Positions 1 through 6,632 of a stretch of 9,431 nt of DNA are shown here, one piece after another (position 1 is the stretch's first letter; each line of letters begins with the position of its first letter). A model generated the notes under the pieces. It did no database searches. It saw nothing but the letters and a program-made list of their open reading frames with translations, and was not told the origin of the DNA. Location: NCBI GenBank assembly GCA_003554345.1, contig PWGE01000033.1:1-9431 (forward strand). Reading direction: 5' to 3'. The DNA comes from Candidatus Sumerlaeota bacterium (GTDB taxonomy: Bacteria > Sumerlaeota > T1SED10-198M). Both the position numbers and the translations under genes were made by a program.

Positions 1-535
1 CCCGGGACTGAACTTCCACCCGGCCCTCGGTCATCGTATAATCAATGGTGTTTTGCCCGACAATACTACGCAAAGCCACTTCAGCAGCAGTATGTAAAAC
101 CACTTCTGGCTCTTCCACCTGGAAGAGAAAACTGGCTGGATCCACCACACGATACTGTACAAAAAGATGGACTTTTACAATATTCTCATCACCGGTCAGC
201 ATGAGAGCCTCTTCTTCAACACTATCTGCACGTTCCGTTCGATAGCCTATCTCCGTACGTCGTACTGTGGCAACATCAACCACATCGTGCTCTTCAAAAG
301 GAGTGGGAAGGCGATATCTCAAGCCCGGAGTGGTGGTGCGGACATGCCTGCCAAAACGTCGAACAACTCCCTGTTCTCCAGGGCCGACAATGTATAATCC
401 TGAGACTGCCCATAACAAAATAAGTATGAGCAGGAGAATACCATAGACCTTTTTGTTTTCCCTGTTCACATACTTTTTCAGCGTTTTTAGTATCTCTTCA
501 AAGTTCCAGTCAGCATTCTCAACTTTCCATTCCAT
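1..535 (-). CDS. hflK: FtsH protease modulator HflK, N-terminal part (runs off left edge)
   Basis: HflK is an SPFH/band-7 membrane protein that, with HflC, surrounds the FtsH protease in the inner membrane and modulates its action on membrane proteins. The visible 178 residues start at the ATG at 535. They contain a short polar cytoplasmic N-terminus (1-29), one membrane segment (about 31-50, YGILLLILILLWAVSGLYIV) and the beginning of the SPFH domain. HflK-type signatures are GPGEQGVVRRFG (51-62), LTGDENIVKVHLFVQYRV (113-130) and the TEGR motif (169-172). The start is supported by AGAGG at 543-547, 7 nt upstream. The N-terminus lacks the long Gly-rich stretch of E. coli HflK. The C-terminal half, and probably hflC, lie beyond the left edge. 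The family call is confident from alignment with remembered HflK sequences. HflC is less likely because of the long N-terminus and the LTxDEN motif. Confidence 0.93.
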   Translation of the reverse strand, partial: MEWKVENADWNFEEILKTLKKYVNRENKKVYGILLLILILLWAVSGLYIVGPGEQGVVRRFGRHVRTTTPGLRYRLPTPFEEHDVVDVATVRRTEIGYRTERADSVEEEALMLTGDENIVKVHLFVQYRVVDPASFLFQVEEPEVVLHTAAEVALRSIVGQNTIDYTMTEGRVEVQSR

Positions 536-542
536 TATAATA

Positions 543-547
543 CCTCT
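543..547 (-). promoter_or_regulatory. Ribosome binding site of hflK
   Basis: On the minus strand this reads AGAGG, 7 nt before the ATG at 535. It decides the hflK start in favour of MEWKVENADW over the second in-frame ATG two codons later... which would not have as good a spacing. No other in-frame start is needed. Confidence 0.6.
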
Positions 548-559
548 TTATAAAGAAGT

Positions 560-588
560 ATTTTATCATATTTTGCCCATCTTCTCAA
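560..588 (-). promoter_or_regulatory. Sigma70-type promoter of hflK
   Basis: On the minus strand the -35 box is TTGAGA (583-588) and the -10 box is TAAAAT (560-565), separated by exactly 17 nt. Each box matches the consensus at 5 of 6 positions. The -10 box is preceded by TG one base away (extended -10). Transcription would start near 553, leaving a leader of about 18 nt that includes the ribosome binding site. Confidence 0.65.
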
Positions 589-706
589 ATGCCCCTTACT
601 CCACATATAAAAGTCAGTCGTCTCATAAAGGATGTCCCCTCTTTTTATTGTGTTTTAAATAAAACAGTGGACAATAGAACCATACTTTCCCGGGAGTTGT
701 CATGAA
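589..706. promoter_or_regulatory. Divergent intergenic region between hflK and the exported glycosidase-like gene
   Basis: This AT-rich non-coding stretch must hold the plus-strand promoter for the gene at 707. The best candidate I can find is weak: TTGTGT (648-653) and GACAAT (670-675), 16 nt apart. GGGAG at 692-696, 10 nt before the ATG at 707, is the likely ribosome binding site. No clear operator palindrome was seen. Confidence 0.3.
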
Positions 707-3523
707 ATGAAGTTCAAAATCAACAAGTCAGTTATATTTTTACTTTTCATGTGTTGCAGCACTCTTCTTTTTTGCTGGACTGATCCCGACAGGGATTTAG
801 AACGTCGGACCCTGATGGTAGATCCCACCATCGATGAGAAAGAACCTTTTTGTTATCTTGCAAAGTCAACCACCACCTTATCCCTACCCGGCACTGATGG
901 AACGCAGGTTACTTTTGATGGATCCCTTTATACAGGAGCAGCTGAACTGGCCTTTTTTTATGGTAAACCTTTACAACCTCTTCTGGCACGCAACAGGGAG
1001 CTGACAGATGGATGGATACCCATTGTACAATACCAGTTTTCAGAAAAAGGAATAGAATACCACATTGAAGCCTTTTCTTATCCTCTGGATGGAGATATAG
1101 ACCAGGCCATGATCAACTTTATTCAGGTTCGTATGACAAACAATACTGAAGAAACCACCCGTGGATATTTTTCTCCTGCTATTCGTTTCACAGGCATTGA
1201 TCATCGATTCGAACATATGCGTCCTTATGATTACAATCCCGAATGGGAATATACAATGGATAACGGCTATCTGGCTCGTGAAGAAGAGTCCCTGTTTTTT
1301 TACCCTCCTACCGCAACTCTTAAAGTTGTTCCCGGTATCACATATGAAGAACCATACAGAGGATCTGACTTTCATCTGATAGATAGCTCCCCTCATGGTT
1401 TTGCTTTTTTTAACCCTGAGTTAGAACCCGGGGAATCAAACGTTTTACACTTCTTTTTCCCCCGAAAACCTGTCCCTCTGGAAGAAAAAGAACTTTTAAA
1501 AAAGATACAAAAACTGGATTATTCACAATACCGAAAAGAAACCCTTAACTACTGGAAAAATCTTTACCAGCAAGGGGCTGAACTCCACATACCAGAAGCA
1601 AAAGTCCAGGAGGCACATAAAGCCAGCCTGATGTACACCTGGCAGGGAATCTGGAGAAACGAAGATAAAGACTGGATACAGGGTGTAAATAAGCTTCAAT
1701 ACCGTGGTTTCTGGTTAAGAGATGGAGCATATATTTTACGCAACCATGATATATGGGGTCATAATGATCTGGTTCGTAAATTACTTCAAATATATCCTGA
1801 TTATCAAAATGAAGAAGGATTATTTCTTTCCTGGGAAGGCCAATTAGACGGCTTCGGACAAGCCCTGTATACCCTCGCCCAACATGCACTTATAACGCGG
1901 GACAGAGAGTACGCCGCTGAGATCTATCCCCACTTTATAAAGGCAATGGAATGGTTATATAATACCCGTGAAGAAGATGAGATGAACTTGATGCCACCAT
2001 CCAGTTCCGGAGACAATGAACTTATTGAAGGCCGTTATACCGGTCATAATCTCTGGGCACTGCTTGGTGTTCGTTCTGCCATCCGTCTCGCCTTATTTTT
2101 AGAAAAGGAAGAGGACGCTCAATACTTCAAAGAACAATATGAGGAATTTAAAACTGTTTTCAAGGAAAAATTGCGACTGAATACCGGAAAGGAGGGCGTC
2201 ATTCCGCCTGGTATTGATACAGAAGGTGGACAGGACTGGGGCAATCTCATCGGTCTCTTTCCCACGGAAGTGCTCCATCCTGACGATCCTCGCATATACT
2301 CAACACTGCAGTATTTACGCCGGGAGAAATATCAGGAAGGGTGCATGACATATCTGGGAAACATACACCATTACCTGACAGTCAAAGCGACTCAAAATTT
2401 TTTAATGACACAACAACCTCAAGAGGTACTCAGGGACTTTTATTCTATTCTGGTCCATATGGGTTCCTGTCATGAAATGTTCGAATGGGAAGCTCAACCC
2501 TGGGGTGACAGAGACACTGCAGGCAACCTTCCACCTCACGGATGGGGAGCCGCCATGTTTAATCTTCTCCTGAGAAACATGCTTGTCCAGGAAAGGGGAG
2601 GAGATGGCGGTATCAACTGTCGCAACCTCCATATTTTTTCAGTTATATCACCGGAATGGGCACAGGAAGGTAAAAACATTTCCCTGCAAAACGCTGTGAC
2701 AGACCTGGGCAGGATTAGCCAGAAGCTCACTTTCACATCAGAGGGAGCAACTCTTTCTTTTGAGAGTGATTTTCATACCAACCCGGCAGAAATCGTATTT
2801 ACCGTTCCCTGTTTTGTTTCCCTCACCTCTTTTGAGACAGATGCACAAAAATCTGATAAAAAAGGAAACAATATTCATTTTTCACCGGATCTCACCCATG
2901 CAGAGTTCCAGTGGGAAATTGAAAGTCACCAACATACAAGTTTCAAAAAAGCATTACATGAGTACAGGCAAGAATACCGTCGGCGTTTTCAACAATATGT
3001 CAAGGAAGGGCATCCTCCCTTCAAAATATCTCCACCTCCCTTGAAAGATGACAGCCTGAGAAAAAAAGAATATAAAACAATGTATTACCCCTCAGGCAAA
3101 AGCATTGCCGTGGGAAAACCAGTTCAGGCAGGCAGCCCTATAGACGAGGCCTTTGCTCCTTCCATGGCAGTAAATGGAAAAATTTATGACCGTGTTAATT
3201 CCTTCTGGGCCGGGGGAGGTCTTCCTCAATGGCTAAAAATTGATTTAGAAGACACTCATCTCGTCAATAGCATCCATGTTTTCCCCTATTGGGATGGAGC
3301 AAGATACTATCAATACAATGTTGAGGTATCTGAAGATGGAAAGTTATGGAAAGAGGTGGCAGATATGAAAAACAACACTACACCCTCTTCCCCCCTGGGA
3401 TTTAAGCATCAATTTGATCCTGTAGAAGCACAATATATTCGCATAAACATTTTGTATAACAGTGAAAACCACAATGCTCATCTGGTAGAAGTAAAGGTAT
3501 TTGAAAAAACAGACGAAAAATAA
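707..3523 (+). CDS. Exported (alpha/alpha) toroid glycosidase-like protein with C-terminal F5/8 type C domain
   Basis: This 938-residue protein is probably exported and carbohydrate-active; the exact reaction is unknown. Residues 1-23 form a signal peptide (KFKINK followed by a hydrophobic core). Cys23 might be lipidated, but Phe at -1 makes a poor lipobox. Residues of about 35-255 look like a beta-sandwich. Residues of about 300-640 resemble a six-hairpin toroid as in GH15/GH63/GH65/GH78-type enzymes: RGFWLRDGAYILR (333-345), SWEGQLDGFGQALYTL (375-390), SSSGDNELIEGRYTGHNLW (432-450) and PPHGWGAAM (609-617). A further beta region (about 650-740) and a basic, helical linker (about 745-795) follow. 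Residues of about 796-934 form an F5/8 type C (discoidin/CBM32-like) domain: QWLKIDLED, YNVEVSEDGKLWKEV, YIRINI and VEVKVFE. Acidic residues around 438-441 and 590-602 are candidates for catalysis, but I cannot assign them. GGGAG at 692-696 supports the start. The gene is followed by the pseudopilin operon in the same direction, so it may be a secretion substrate. Confidence 0.8.
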   Translation: MKFKINKSVIFLLFMCCSTLLFCWTDPDRDLERRTLMVDPTIDEKEPFCYLAKSTTTLSLPGTDGTQVTFDGSLYTGAAELAFFYGKPLQPLLARNRELTDGWIPIVQYQFSEKGIEYHIEAFSYPLDGDIDQAMINFIQVRMTNNTEETTRGYFSPAIRFTGIDHRFEHMRPYDYNPEWEYTMDNGYLAREEESLFFYPPTATLKVVPGITYEEPYRGSDFHLIDSSPHGFAFFNPELEPGESNVLHFFFPRKPVPLEEKELLKKIQKLDYSQYRKETLNYWKNLYQQGAELHIPEAKVQEAHKASLMYTWQGIWRNEDKDWIQGVNKLQYRGFWLRDGAYILRNHDIWGHNDLVRKLLQIYPDYQNEEGLFLSWEGQLDGFGQALYTLAQHALITRDREYAAEIYPHFIKAMEWLYNTREEDEMNLMPPSSSGDNELIEGRYTGHNLWALLGVRSAIRLALFLEKEEDAQYFKEQYEEFKTVFKEKLRLNTGKEGVIPPGIDTEGGQDWGNLIGLFPTEVLHPDDPRIYSTLQYLRREKYQEGCMTYLGNIHHYLTVKATQNFLMTQQPQEVLRDFYSILVHMGSCHEMFEWEAQPWGDRDTAGNLPPHGWGAAMFNLLLRNMLVQERGGDGGINCRNLHIFSVISPEWAQEGKNISLQNAVTDLGRISQKLTFTSEGATLSFESDFHTNPAEIVFTVPCFVSLTSFETDAQKSDKKGNNIHFSPDLTHAEFQWEIESHQHTSFKKALHEYRQEYRRRFQQYVKEGHPPFKISPPPLKDDSLRKKEYKTMYYPSGKSIAVGKPVQAGSPIDEAFAPSMAVNGKIYDRVNSFWAGGGLPQWLKIDLEDTHLVNSIHVFPYWDGARYYQYNVEVSEDGKLWKEVADMKNNTTPSSPLGFKHQFDPVEAQYIRINILYNSENHNAHLVEVKVFEKTDEK

Positions 3524-3567
3524 TAGAATTGTGATTCTATCGAATTTGAGAAAAGCACTCTTTTTTT
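3523..3567 (+). terminator. Possible weak terminator after the glycosidase-like gene
   Basis: ATAGAAT (3523-3529) and ATTCTAT (3534-3540) form a perfect 7-bp stem with a TGTG loop, starting on the last base of the stop codon. A second A/U-only type hairpin, AAAAG-CACT-CTTTT (3551-3564), runs into a 7-T tract (3561-3567). Neither is GC-rich, so termination may be incomplete and some read-through into the pilin genes is possible. Confidence 0.3.
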
Positions 3568-3578
3568 CAGAAAATTTA

Positions 3579-3587
3579 TGGTAAAAT
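3579..3587 (+). promoter_or_regulatory. Candidate extended -10 promoter for the pseudopilin operon
   Basis: TG-G-TAAAAT gives an extended -10 element with a 5 of 6 match in the hexamer. It is nearly identical to the hflK element (TATGATAAAAT versus TATGGTAAAAT). The -35 position, about 17 nt upstream, falls in a T-run (TCTTTT) and is poor. Transcription would begin near 3594, giving a leader of nearly 90 nt that is very AT-rich. Confidence 0.4.
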
Positions 3588-3665
3588 GGATACCAAGAAT
3601 TAGAGTTCATAAATAAAATATATAAAATGCATAAAAATGTGATAAATTATAGGAGAGAAGACAAA

Positions 3666-3671
3666 GGGAAG
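3666..3671 (+). promoter_or_regulatory. Ribosome binding site deciding the pilin 1 start
   Basis: GGGAAG lies 9 nt before the ATG at 3681. The in-frame upstream ATG at 3627 has no purine-rich site and would put an 18-residue polar extension before the leader. The 3681 start is therefore preferred. Confidence 0.6.
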
Positions 3672-3680
3672 ATTTTAGAC

Positions 3681-4397
3681 ATGAATAAAAAATCGGGGTT
3701 TACCCTCCTTGAAATCATTGTAGTGGCGGCTTTGATATCGCTCTTGTCTGGTATAGCGGTTATATCCATCCGAACACTTTATGAAAGGGCCCAAATCAAC
3801 ACCACTCGTGCAGAAGTTGGCCAGATATCCAAAGCCCTCAGTTTTGCTCATCAGGATACGGGAATTTTCCCCAAGTTTCATGTACTGGAACAACCGGTCA
3901 CTGTTCTGGAAGATGAAGACATCTTCCCCCCTGAAGCTCTGGAGAACATACATTATATTGGAATGGACTTAAGGCAGGCTGACATGAGGCGCATTCTGGA
4001 ACGTTGGAATGGTCCTTATTGGGGGGTTTCTGTAAGAAGAAACAATCCTCCGGTTAATGTAGGTCCCGATGGACTCATAGGAACAGACGAGGATGAGATT
4101 CCCTATAATTTTCTTCTCCCCATAGATCCTTTTGGCAACCCATATGTTCTTTATCTTCTCACCTATGATCCCGACCATGAGCTGTCAGATGAACACGGAG
4201 TACGACCTATTCAGTCACCGAGTGAAGATCCTGATTTTATGTGCGCTGTTGTAAGTTATGGGCCAAGTGGATTGCCGGGAGGCGATCCCGATATTGAACG
4301 CCTGGATAATTCCACTGAAACCCGATATCAGGAAACTTTTGAAAGCTATCGGGCAGTACTTGATGAAGAATCCGATGATATTGTAATAAGTTTTTAA
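3681..4397 (+). CDS. GspG-like pseudopilin 1 of 5
   Basis: This is a prepilin-like protein of 238 residues, expected to be cleaved by prepilin peptidase, anchored in the inner membrane and assembled into a pseudopilus. The class III leader is MNKKSG, cut before Phe7, with Glu at mature position 5 (Glu11). The hydrophobic N-terminal helix (7-32) is followed by an amphipathic stretch (ERAQ...AEVGQISKAL). WNGPY (109-113) and DPFGNPY (149-155) match the shared motifs of the array and the GspG D-P-W-G-x-P-Y signature. GPDGLIGTDEDE (128-139) is an acidic, possibly Ca-binding loop, and a second related loop, GPSGLPGGDPD (194-204), lies near the C-terminus. The protein ends DDIVISF. It is the most divergent in its post-helix region (ISIRTLYERAQ lacks the usual P-x-L). 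The gene leads the array, with 30 nt before the next one. Whether it is a major or minor subunit cannot be told. Confidence 0.88.
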   Translation: MNKKSGFTLLEIIVVAALISLLSGIAVISIRTLYERAQINTTRAEVGQISKALSFAHQDTGIFPKFHVLEQPVTVLEDEDIFPPEALENIHYIGMDLRQADMRRILERWNGPYWGVSVRRNNPPVNVGPDGLIGTDEDEIPYNFLLPIDPFGNPYVLYLLTYDPDHELSDEHGVRPIQSPSEDPDFMCAVVSYGPSGLPGGDPDIERLDNSTETRYQETFESYRAVLDEESDDIVISF

Positions 4398-4415
4398 GAA
4401 GAATATAATACTCGC

Positions 4416-4420
4416 AGGAG
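4416..4420 (+). promoter_or_regulatory. Ribosome binding site for the TTG start of pilin 2
   Basis: AGGAG is placed 7 nt before the TTG at 4428. This spacing is optimal and supports the non-ATG start; there is no in-frame ATG upstream of the leader. Confidence 0.7.
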
Positions 4421-4427
4421 TAATAAC

Positions 4428-5174
4428 TTGAAAAGAAGCAAATTCCTGAAAAGAAAAAAAGCCTTTACTGCCGTTGAATTAACAATGGTTGCGGCAATAA
4501 TAGCCATTCTTTCCTTACTGATTGTTCCGGTATTAAGAAGACGTACCGAAAAGGCACGGGTATCTGCCTGCCGAAGTGAGATGAAGTCGTTTGCCACCGC
4601 ACAAACCCTTGCCCAGGCAGAAACCGGTCATTATTACCGTTTATTTGACCTTAACAGCAGACCAGAGTTTGACACGGATGATAACGATTACCTCCGGGAA
4701 GTTCCCCTGTATGACTGGAAAGGAAGGCGCTTTACCGATCAAGAGCGTCGCATCCTGGTCGATGACTGGGAAGGCCCGTATGTTGAGTTTGAAGAAACCG
4801 CTCCTGAAAAATGGATGTATCTCCAGGAGCTATTCGAACTGGCACCCTATTACTTTTTCACCCAGCCAGCTCATGAAACAGATGGAAATACCACGGGAGG
4901 CATTTACATTGACCCTCAGACCGCTCAGAATTTTGCCGAGGCAATGGTACCTCTTGACCCCTGGGGCAATCCCTATTTTTTCTTTGGCCCCGAATCAGGT
5001 GATGAAACAACCTACCATTCCAGTATTATCTGGTCTCTTGGACCCGACGGAATTGTAGGAGATAAAGATAATCCCATAGAAGTTATGGAAAATCCAGACA
5101 GTTACCGGAGAAATCCTGAAGAGGGTGGCCAGTTTGGTCAGGGTGACAGTCTTGATATATCTCACCAATTTTAG
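4428..5174 (+). CDS. GspG-like pseudopilin 2 of 5 (TTG start)
   Basis: This is a 248-residue pseudopilin with a strongly basic leader (MKRSKFLKRKKA) whose cleavage site is Ala12-Phe13. The peptidase position therefore carries Ala instead of the usual Gly. Glu17 is the conserved mature Glu5. The hydrophobic helix spans 13-35 and is followed by VPVLRRRTEKAR, typical of GspG/GspH-type pilins. TGHYYRLFDLN (66-76) is shared with pilins 3 and 4. WEGPY (114-118), PLDPWGNPY (175-183) and SLGPDGIVGDKD (203-214) match the GspG core and its Ca-loop, and the end is DSLDISHQF. A Cys at 48 is its only cysteine. The start is TTG, which usually lowers translation and so could set a lower stoichiometry than its neighbours (inference). 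It lies 19 nt before pilin 3. Confidence 0.9.
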   Translation: MKRSKFLKRKKAFTAVELTMVAAIIAILSLLIVPVLRRRTEKARVSACRSEMKSFATAQTLAQAETGHYYRLFDLNSRPEFDTDDNDYLREVPLYDWKGRRFTDQERRILVDDWEGPYVEFEETAPEKWMYLQELFELAPYYFFTQPAHETDGNTTGGIYIDPQTAQNFAEAMVPLDPWGNPYFFFGPESGDETTYHSSIIWSLGPDGIVGDKDNPIEVMENPDSYRRNPEEGGQFGQGDSLDISHQF

Positions 5175-5175
5175 C

Positions 5176-5182
5176 GGGGAGG
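5176..5182 (+). promoter_or_regulatory. Ribosome binding site of pilin 3
   Basis: GGGGAGG begins two bases after the pilin 2 stop and lies 11 nt before the ATG at 5194. It supports that start over the in-frame ATG at 5125, which lies inside pilin 2 and would place 23 extra residues before the leader. Confidence 0.6.
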
Positions 5183-5193
5183 AAAAAAAGGTA

Positions 5194-5856
5194 ATGAAAT
5201 ACGTAACAACTAAGATAAACAATGAAAAAAAAGCTTTCACTCTGGTCGAAGTACTGATAACTCTAATTATTCTGACTATTCTCACCATGATTTTAGTGCC
5301 CCGGTTAACTGAGCGCACCGAGCGTGCCAGGGTCACCGCTGCCGCCTCTGACATTCGAGCTTTAGAAAGAGCCCAGAGCAGTGTAGAAATAGATACCGGC
5401 TATTTTGTTCGATTATTTGTATTAAATGACAGCCGACGCGAAGAAAATGGAAATAACCAGGAAAACAATCTTTTTCAGTATCCCCCCACGATTGAGTATG
5501 CTATAGATCCTGAAACCGGTTTATTACTAGAGGTTGACCTATCGAACGAAACTATTTATGATTGGTATGGTCCTTATATTACATACGATAAAGTATGGGA
5601 CGATCAATTTGACGAACAGGACAACCCCTATCGGCAAATTCCTCTTGACCCGTGGGGAATGCCTTATCTCTTATTCACCCATAGAGGGTTGGTTGAAGAA
5701 CGGGGAGAGCCCCAGGGCTTTATAGAGGAAACCCACGATCAATTCAACCAAATGACTATTCTAAGCACGGGACCCGACCGGAGTCCGGGTGACCGTGAGG
5801 AAGATGATGATGAATACGGGGCTCCTGATTCAGACGATATTTATCGAAGCTTTTAG
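5194..5856 (+). CDS. GspG-like pseudopilin 3 of 5
   Basis: At 220 residues this is the shortest of the five. The leader MKYVTTKINNEKKA is cleaved at Ala14-Phe15 (Ala at -1), and Glu19 is mature Glu5. The helix FTLVEVLITLIILTILTMIL is followed by VPRLTERTERARVTAA. DTGYFVRLFVLN (67-78) closely parallels pilins 2 and 4. WYGPY (124-128), PLDPWGMPY (150-158), and STGPDRSPGD (191-200) with a run of acidic residues (201-207) correspond to the GspG core and the Ca-binding loop. It ends SDDIYRSF. There is no cysteine. The gene lies 13 nt before pilin 4, so translational coupling is likely. The family assignment is firm; the particular partner machine is not visible here. Confidence 0.9.
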   Translation: MKYVTTKINNEKKAFTLVEVLITLIILTILTMILVPRLTERTERARVTAAASDIRALERAQSSVEIDTGYFVRLFVLNDSRREENGNNQENNLFQYPPTIEYAIDPETGLLLEVDLSNETIYDWYGPYITYDKVWDDQFDEQDNPYRQIPLDPWGMPYLLFTHRGLVEERGEPQGFIEETHDQFNQMTILSTGPDRSPGDREEDDDEYGAPDSDDIYRSF

Positions 5857-5869
5857 AGGAGATCTTTGA

Positions 5870-6604
5870 ATGAAGCATACAAGAAAAAAAGGATTTACTT
5901 TGCCAGAATTACTGGCGGTGGTAGCTATAATTGCCATATTATCAGCTATTCTGGTACCCACCCTTTCCCAGCGCATTGACAAAGCCCGTACAGCTGCTGC
6001 TTTACAGGATATGAAAGAACTGGCTCAAGCTCAGGAAACCTGCTCGGCAATATTCGGATATTACGTGGCTTTAAGGGTGCTCAATGCCTATCCTGCTACC
6101 CGTGTAGGGGTTAGTCCCAGGCCGGATGGCGAAATTCAACAGTACAACAACACCTATCTCATTGACCCCAACCGGTCAGTTGACGACCAACTGGGCGATC
6201 AACGCACTCTGCAGGATCTTGCTGATACCTATCCCACAGCTATGGATTTCTGGGAAAAATGGCCAGGTCCATTTATAAACTTTCAACGCTTTCACGGTAA
6301 AGATGATGAAACGATTGACGCTCGATTTGACTCTCCCCTTGACCCATGGGGCTCTCCTTACCGCTTGTTTTCTCCCATAGGAATCACGGGTGATCCTCCA
6401 GAAGCCACGAATTATTCAATAGAAAGCTTTGATGATGCCCGGCTCACCACTACTGACGACTATTTCGGACGATATGCCATCGTTTCCTTTGGAAAAAATC
6501 GTGAGTTTGAAATAGATTCTTTTGAATCCACTGAAGGTATAGATGACCTGTTTTATACCTTTGGTCGTTATACCACCGAAACTGTATATAGACCCAGGTT
6601 TTAA
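5870..6604 (+). CDS. GspG-like pseudopilin 4 of 5
   Basis: This is a 244-residue pseudopilin with a short, canonical leader (MKHTRKKG) cleaved before Phe9. Pro12 stands at mature position 4 just before the conserved Glu13. The helix (9-30) contains AIIAILSAILVP and is followed by TLSQRIDKARTAAAL. FGYYVALRVLN (62-72) places it in the pilin 2/3/4 subgroup. WPGPF (131-135) and PLDPWGSPY (156-164) are the shared motifs. The C-terminus is less GspG-like: VSFGKNREFEID replaces the G-P-D-G loop. After the IDDLF sequence (224-228) the chain continues for another 16 residues and ends VYRPRF. The Ca-binding loop may therefore be degenerate. AGGAG at 5857-5861 lies 8 nt before the ATG. The gene is 28 nt from pilin 5. 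Confidence 0.9.
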   Translation: MKHTRKKGFTLPELLAVVAIIAILSAILVPTLSQRIDKARTAAALQDMKELAQAQETCSAIFGYYVALRVLNAYPATRVGVSPRPDGEIQQYNNTYLIDPNRSVDDQLGDQRTLQDLADTYPTAMDFWEKWPGPFINFQRFHGKDDETIDARFDSPLDPWGSPYRLFSPIGITGDPPEATNYSIESFDDARLTTTDDYFGRYAIVSFGKNREFEIDSFESTEGIDDLFYTFGRYTTETVYRPRF

Positions 6605-6620
6605 CAAATTGAAGATACCA

Positions 6621-6625
6621 AGGAG
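6621..6625 (+). promoter_or_regulatory. Ribosome binding site of pilin 5
   Basis: AGGAG lies 7 nt before the ATG at 6633 and 10 nt before a second ATG at 6636. Both give the same leader. The in-frame ATG at 6543 is inside pilin 4, has no such site and is rejected. Confidence 0.65.
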
Positions 6626-6632
6626 TCCATAC

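Noticed and set aside
45-397. Plus-strand open frames over the hflK region
   Set aside because: They are antisense to a well-supported hflK, encode low-complexity Ser/Thr-rich peptides and have no ribosome binding site.
702-710. ATG AAA TGA mini-reading frame overlapping the start of the glycosidase-like gene
   Set aside because: A two-codon frame overlapping the ATG at 707 could regulate initiation, but such short strings arise easily by chance and nothing else supports it.
1040-1889. Minus-strand open frames of 114-118 residues within the glycosidase-like gene
   Set aside because: They are shadows of a long, motif-rich gene on the other strand, with no recognisable domain.
4591-5058. Plus-strand 155-residue open frame inside pilin 2
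   Set aside because: It is frame-shifted relative to a pilin with clear motifs, and its own sequence is Pro/Leu/Ser-rich without family resemblance.
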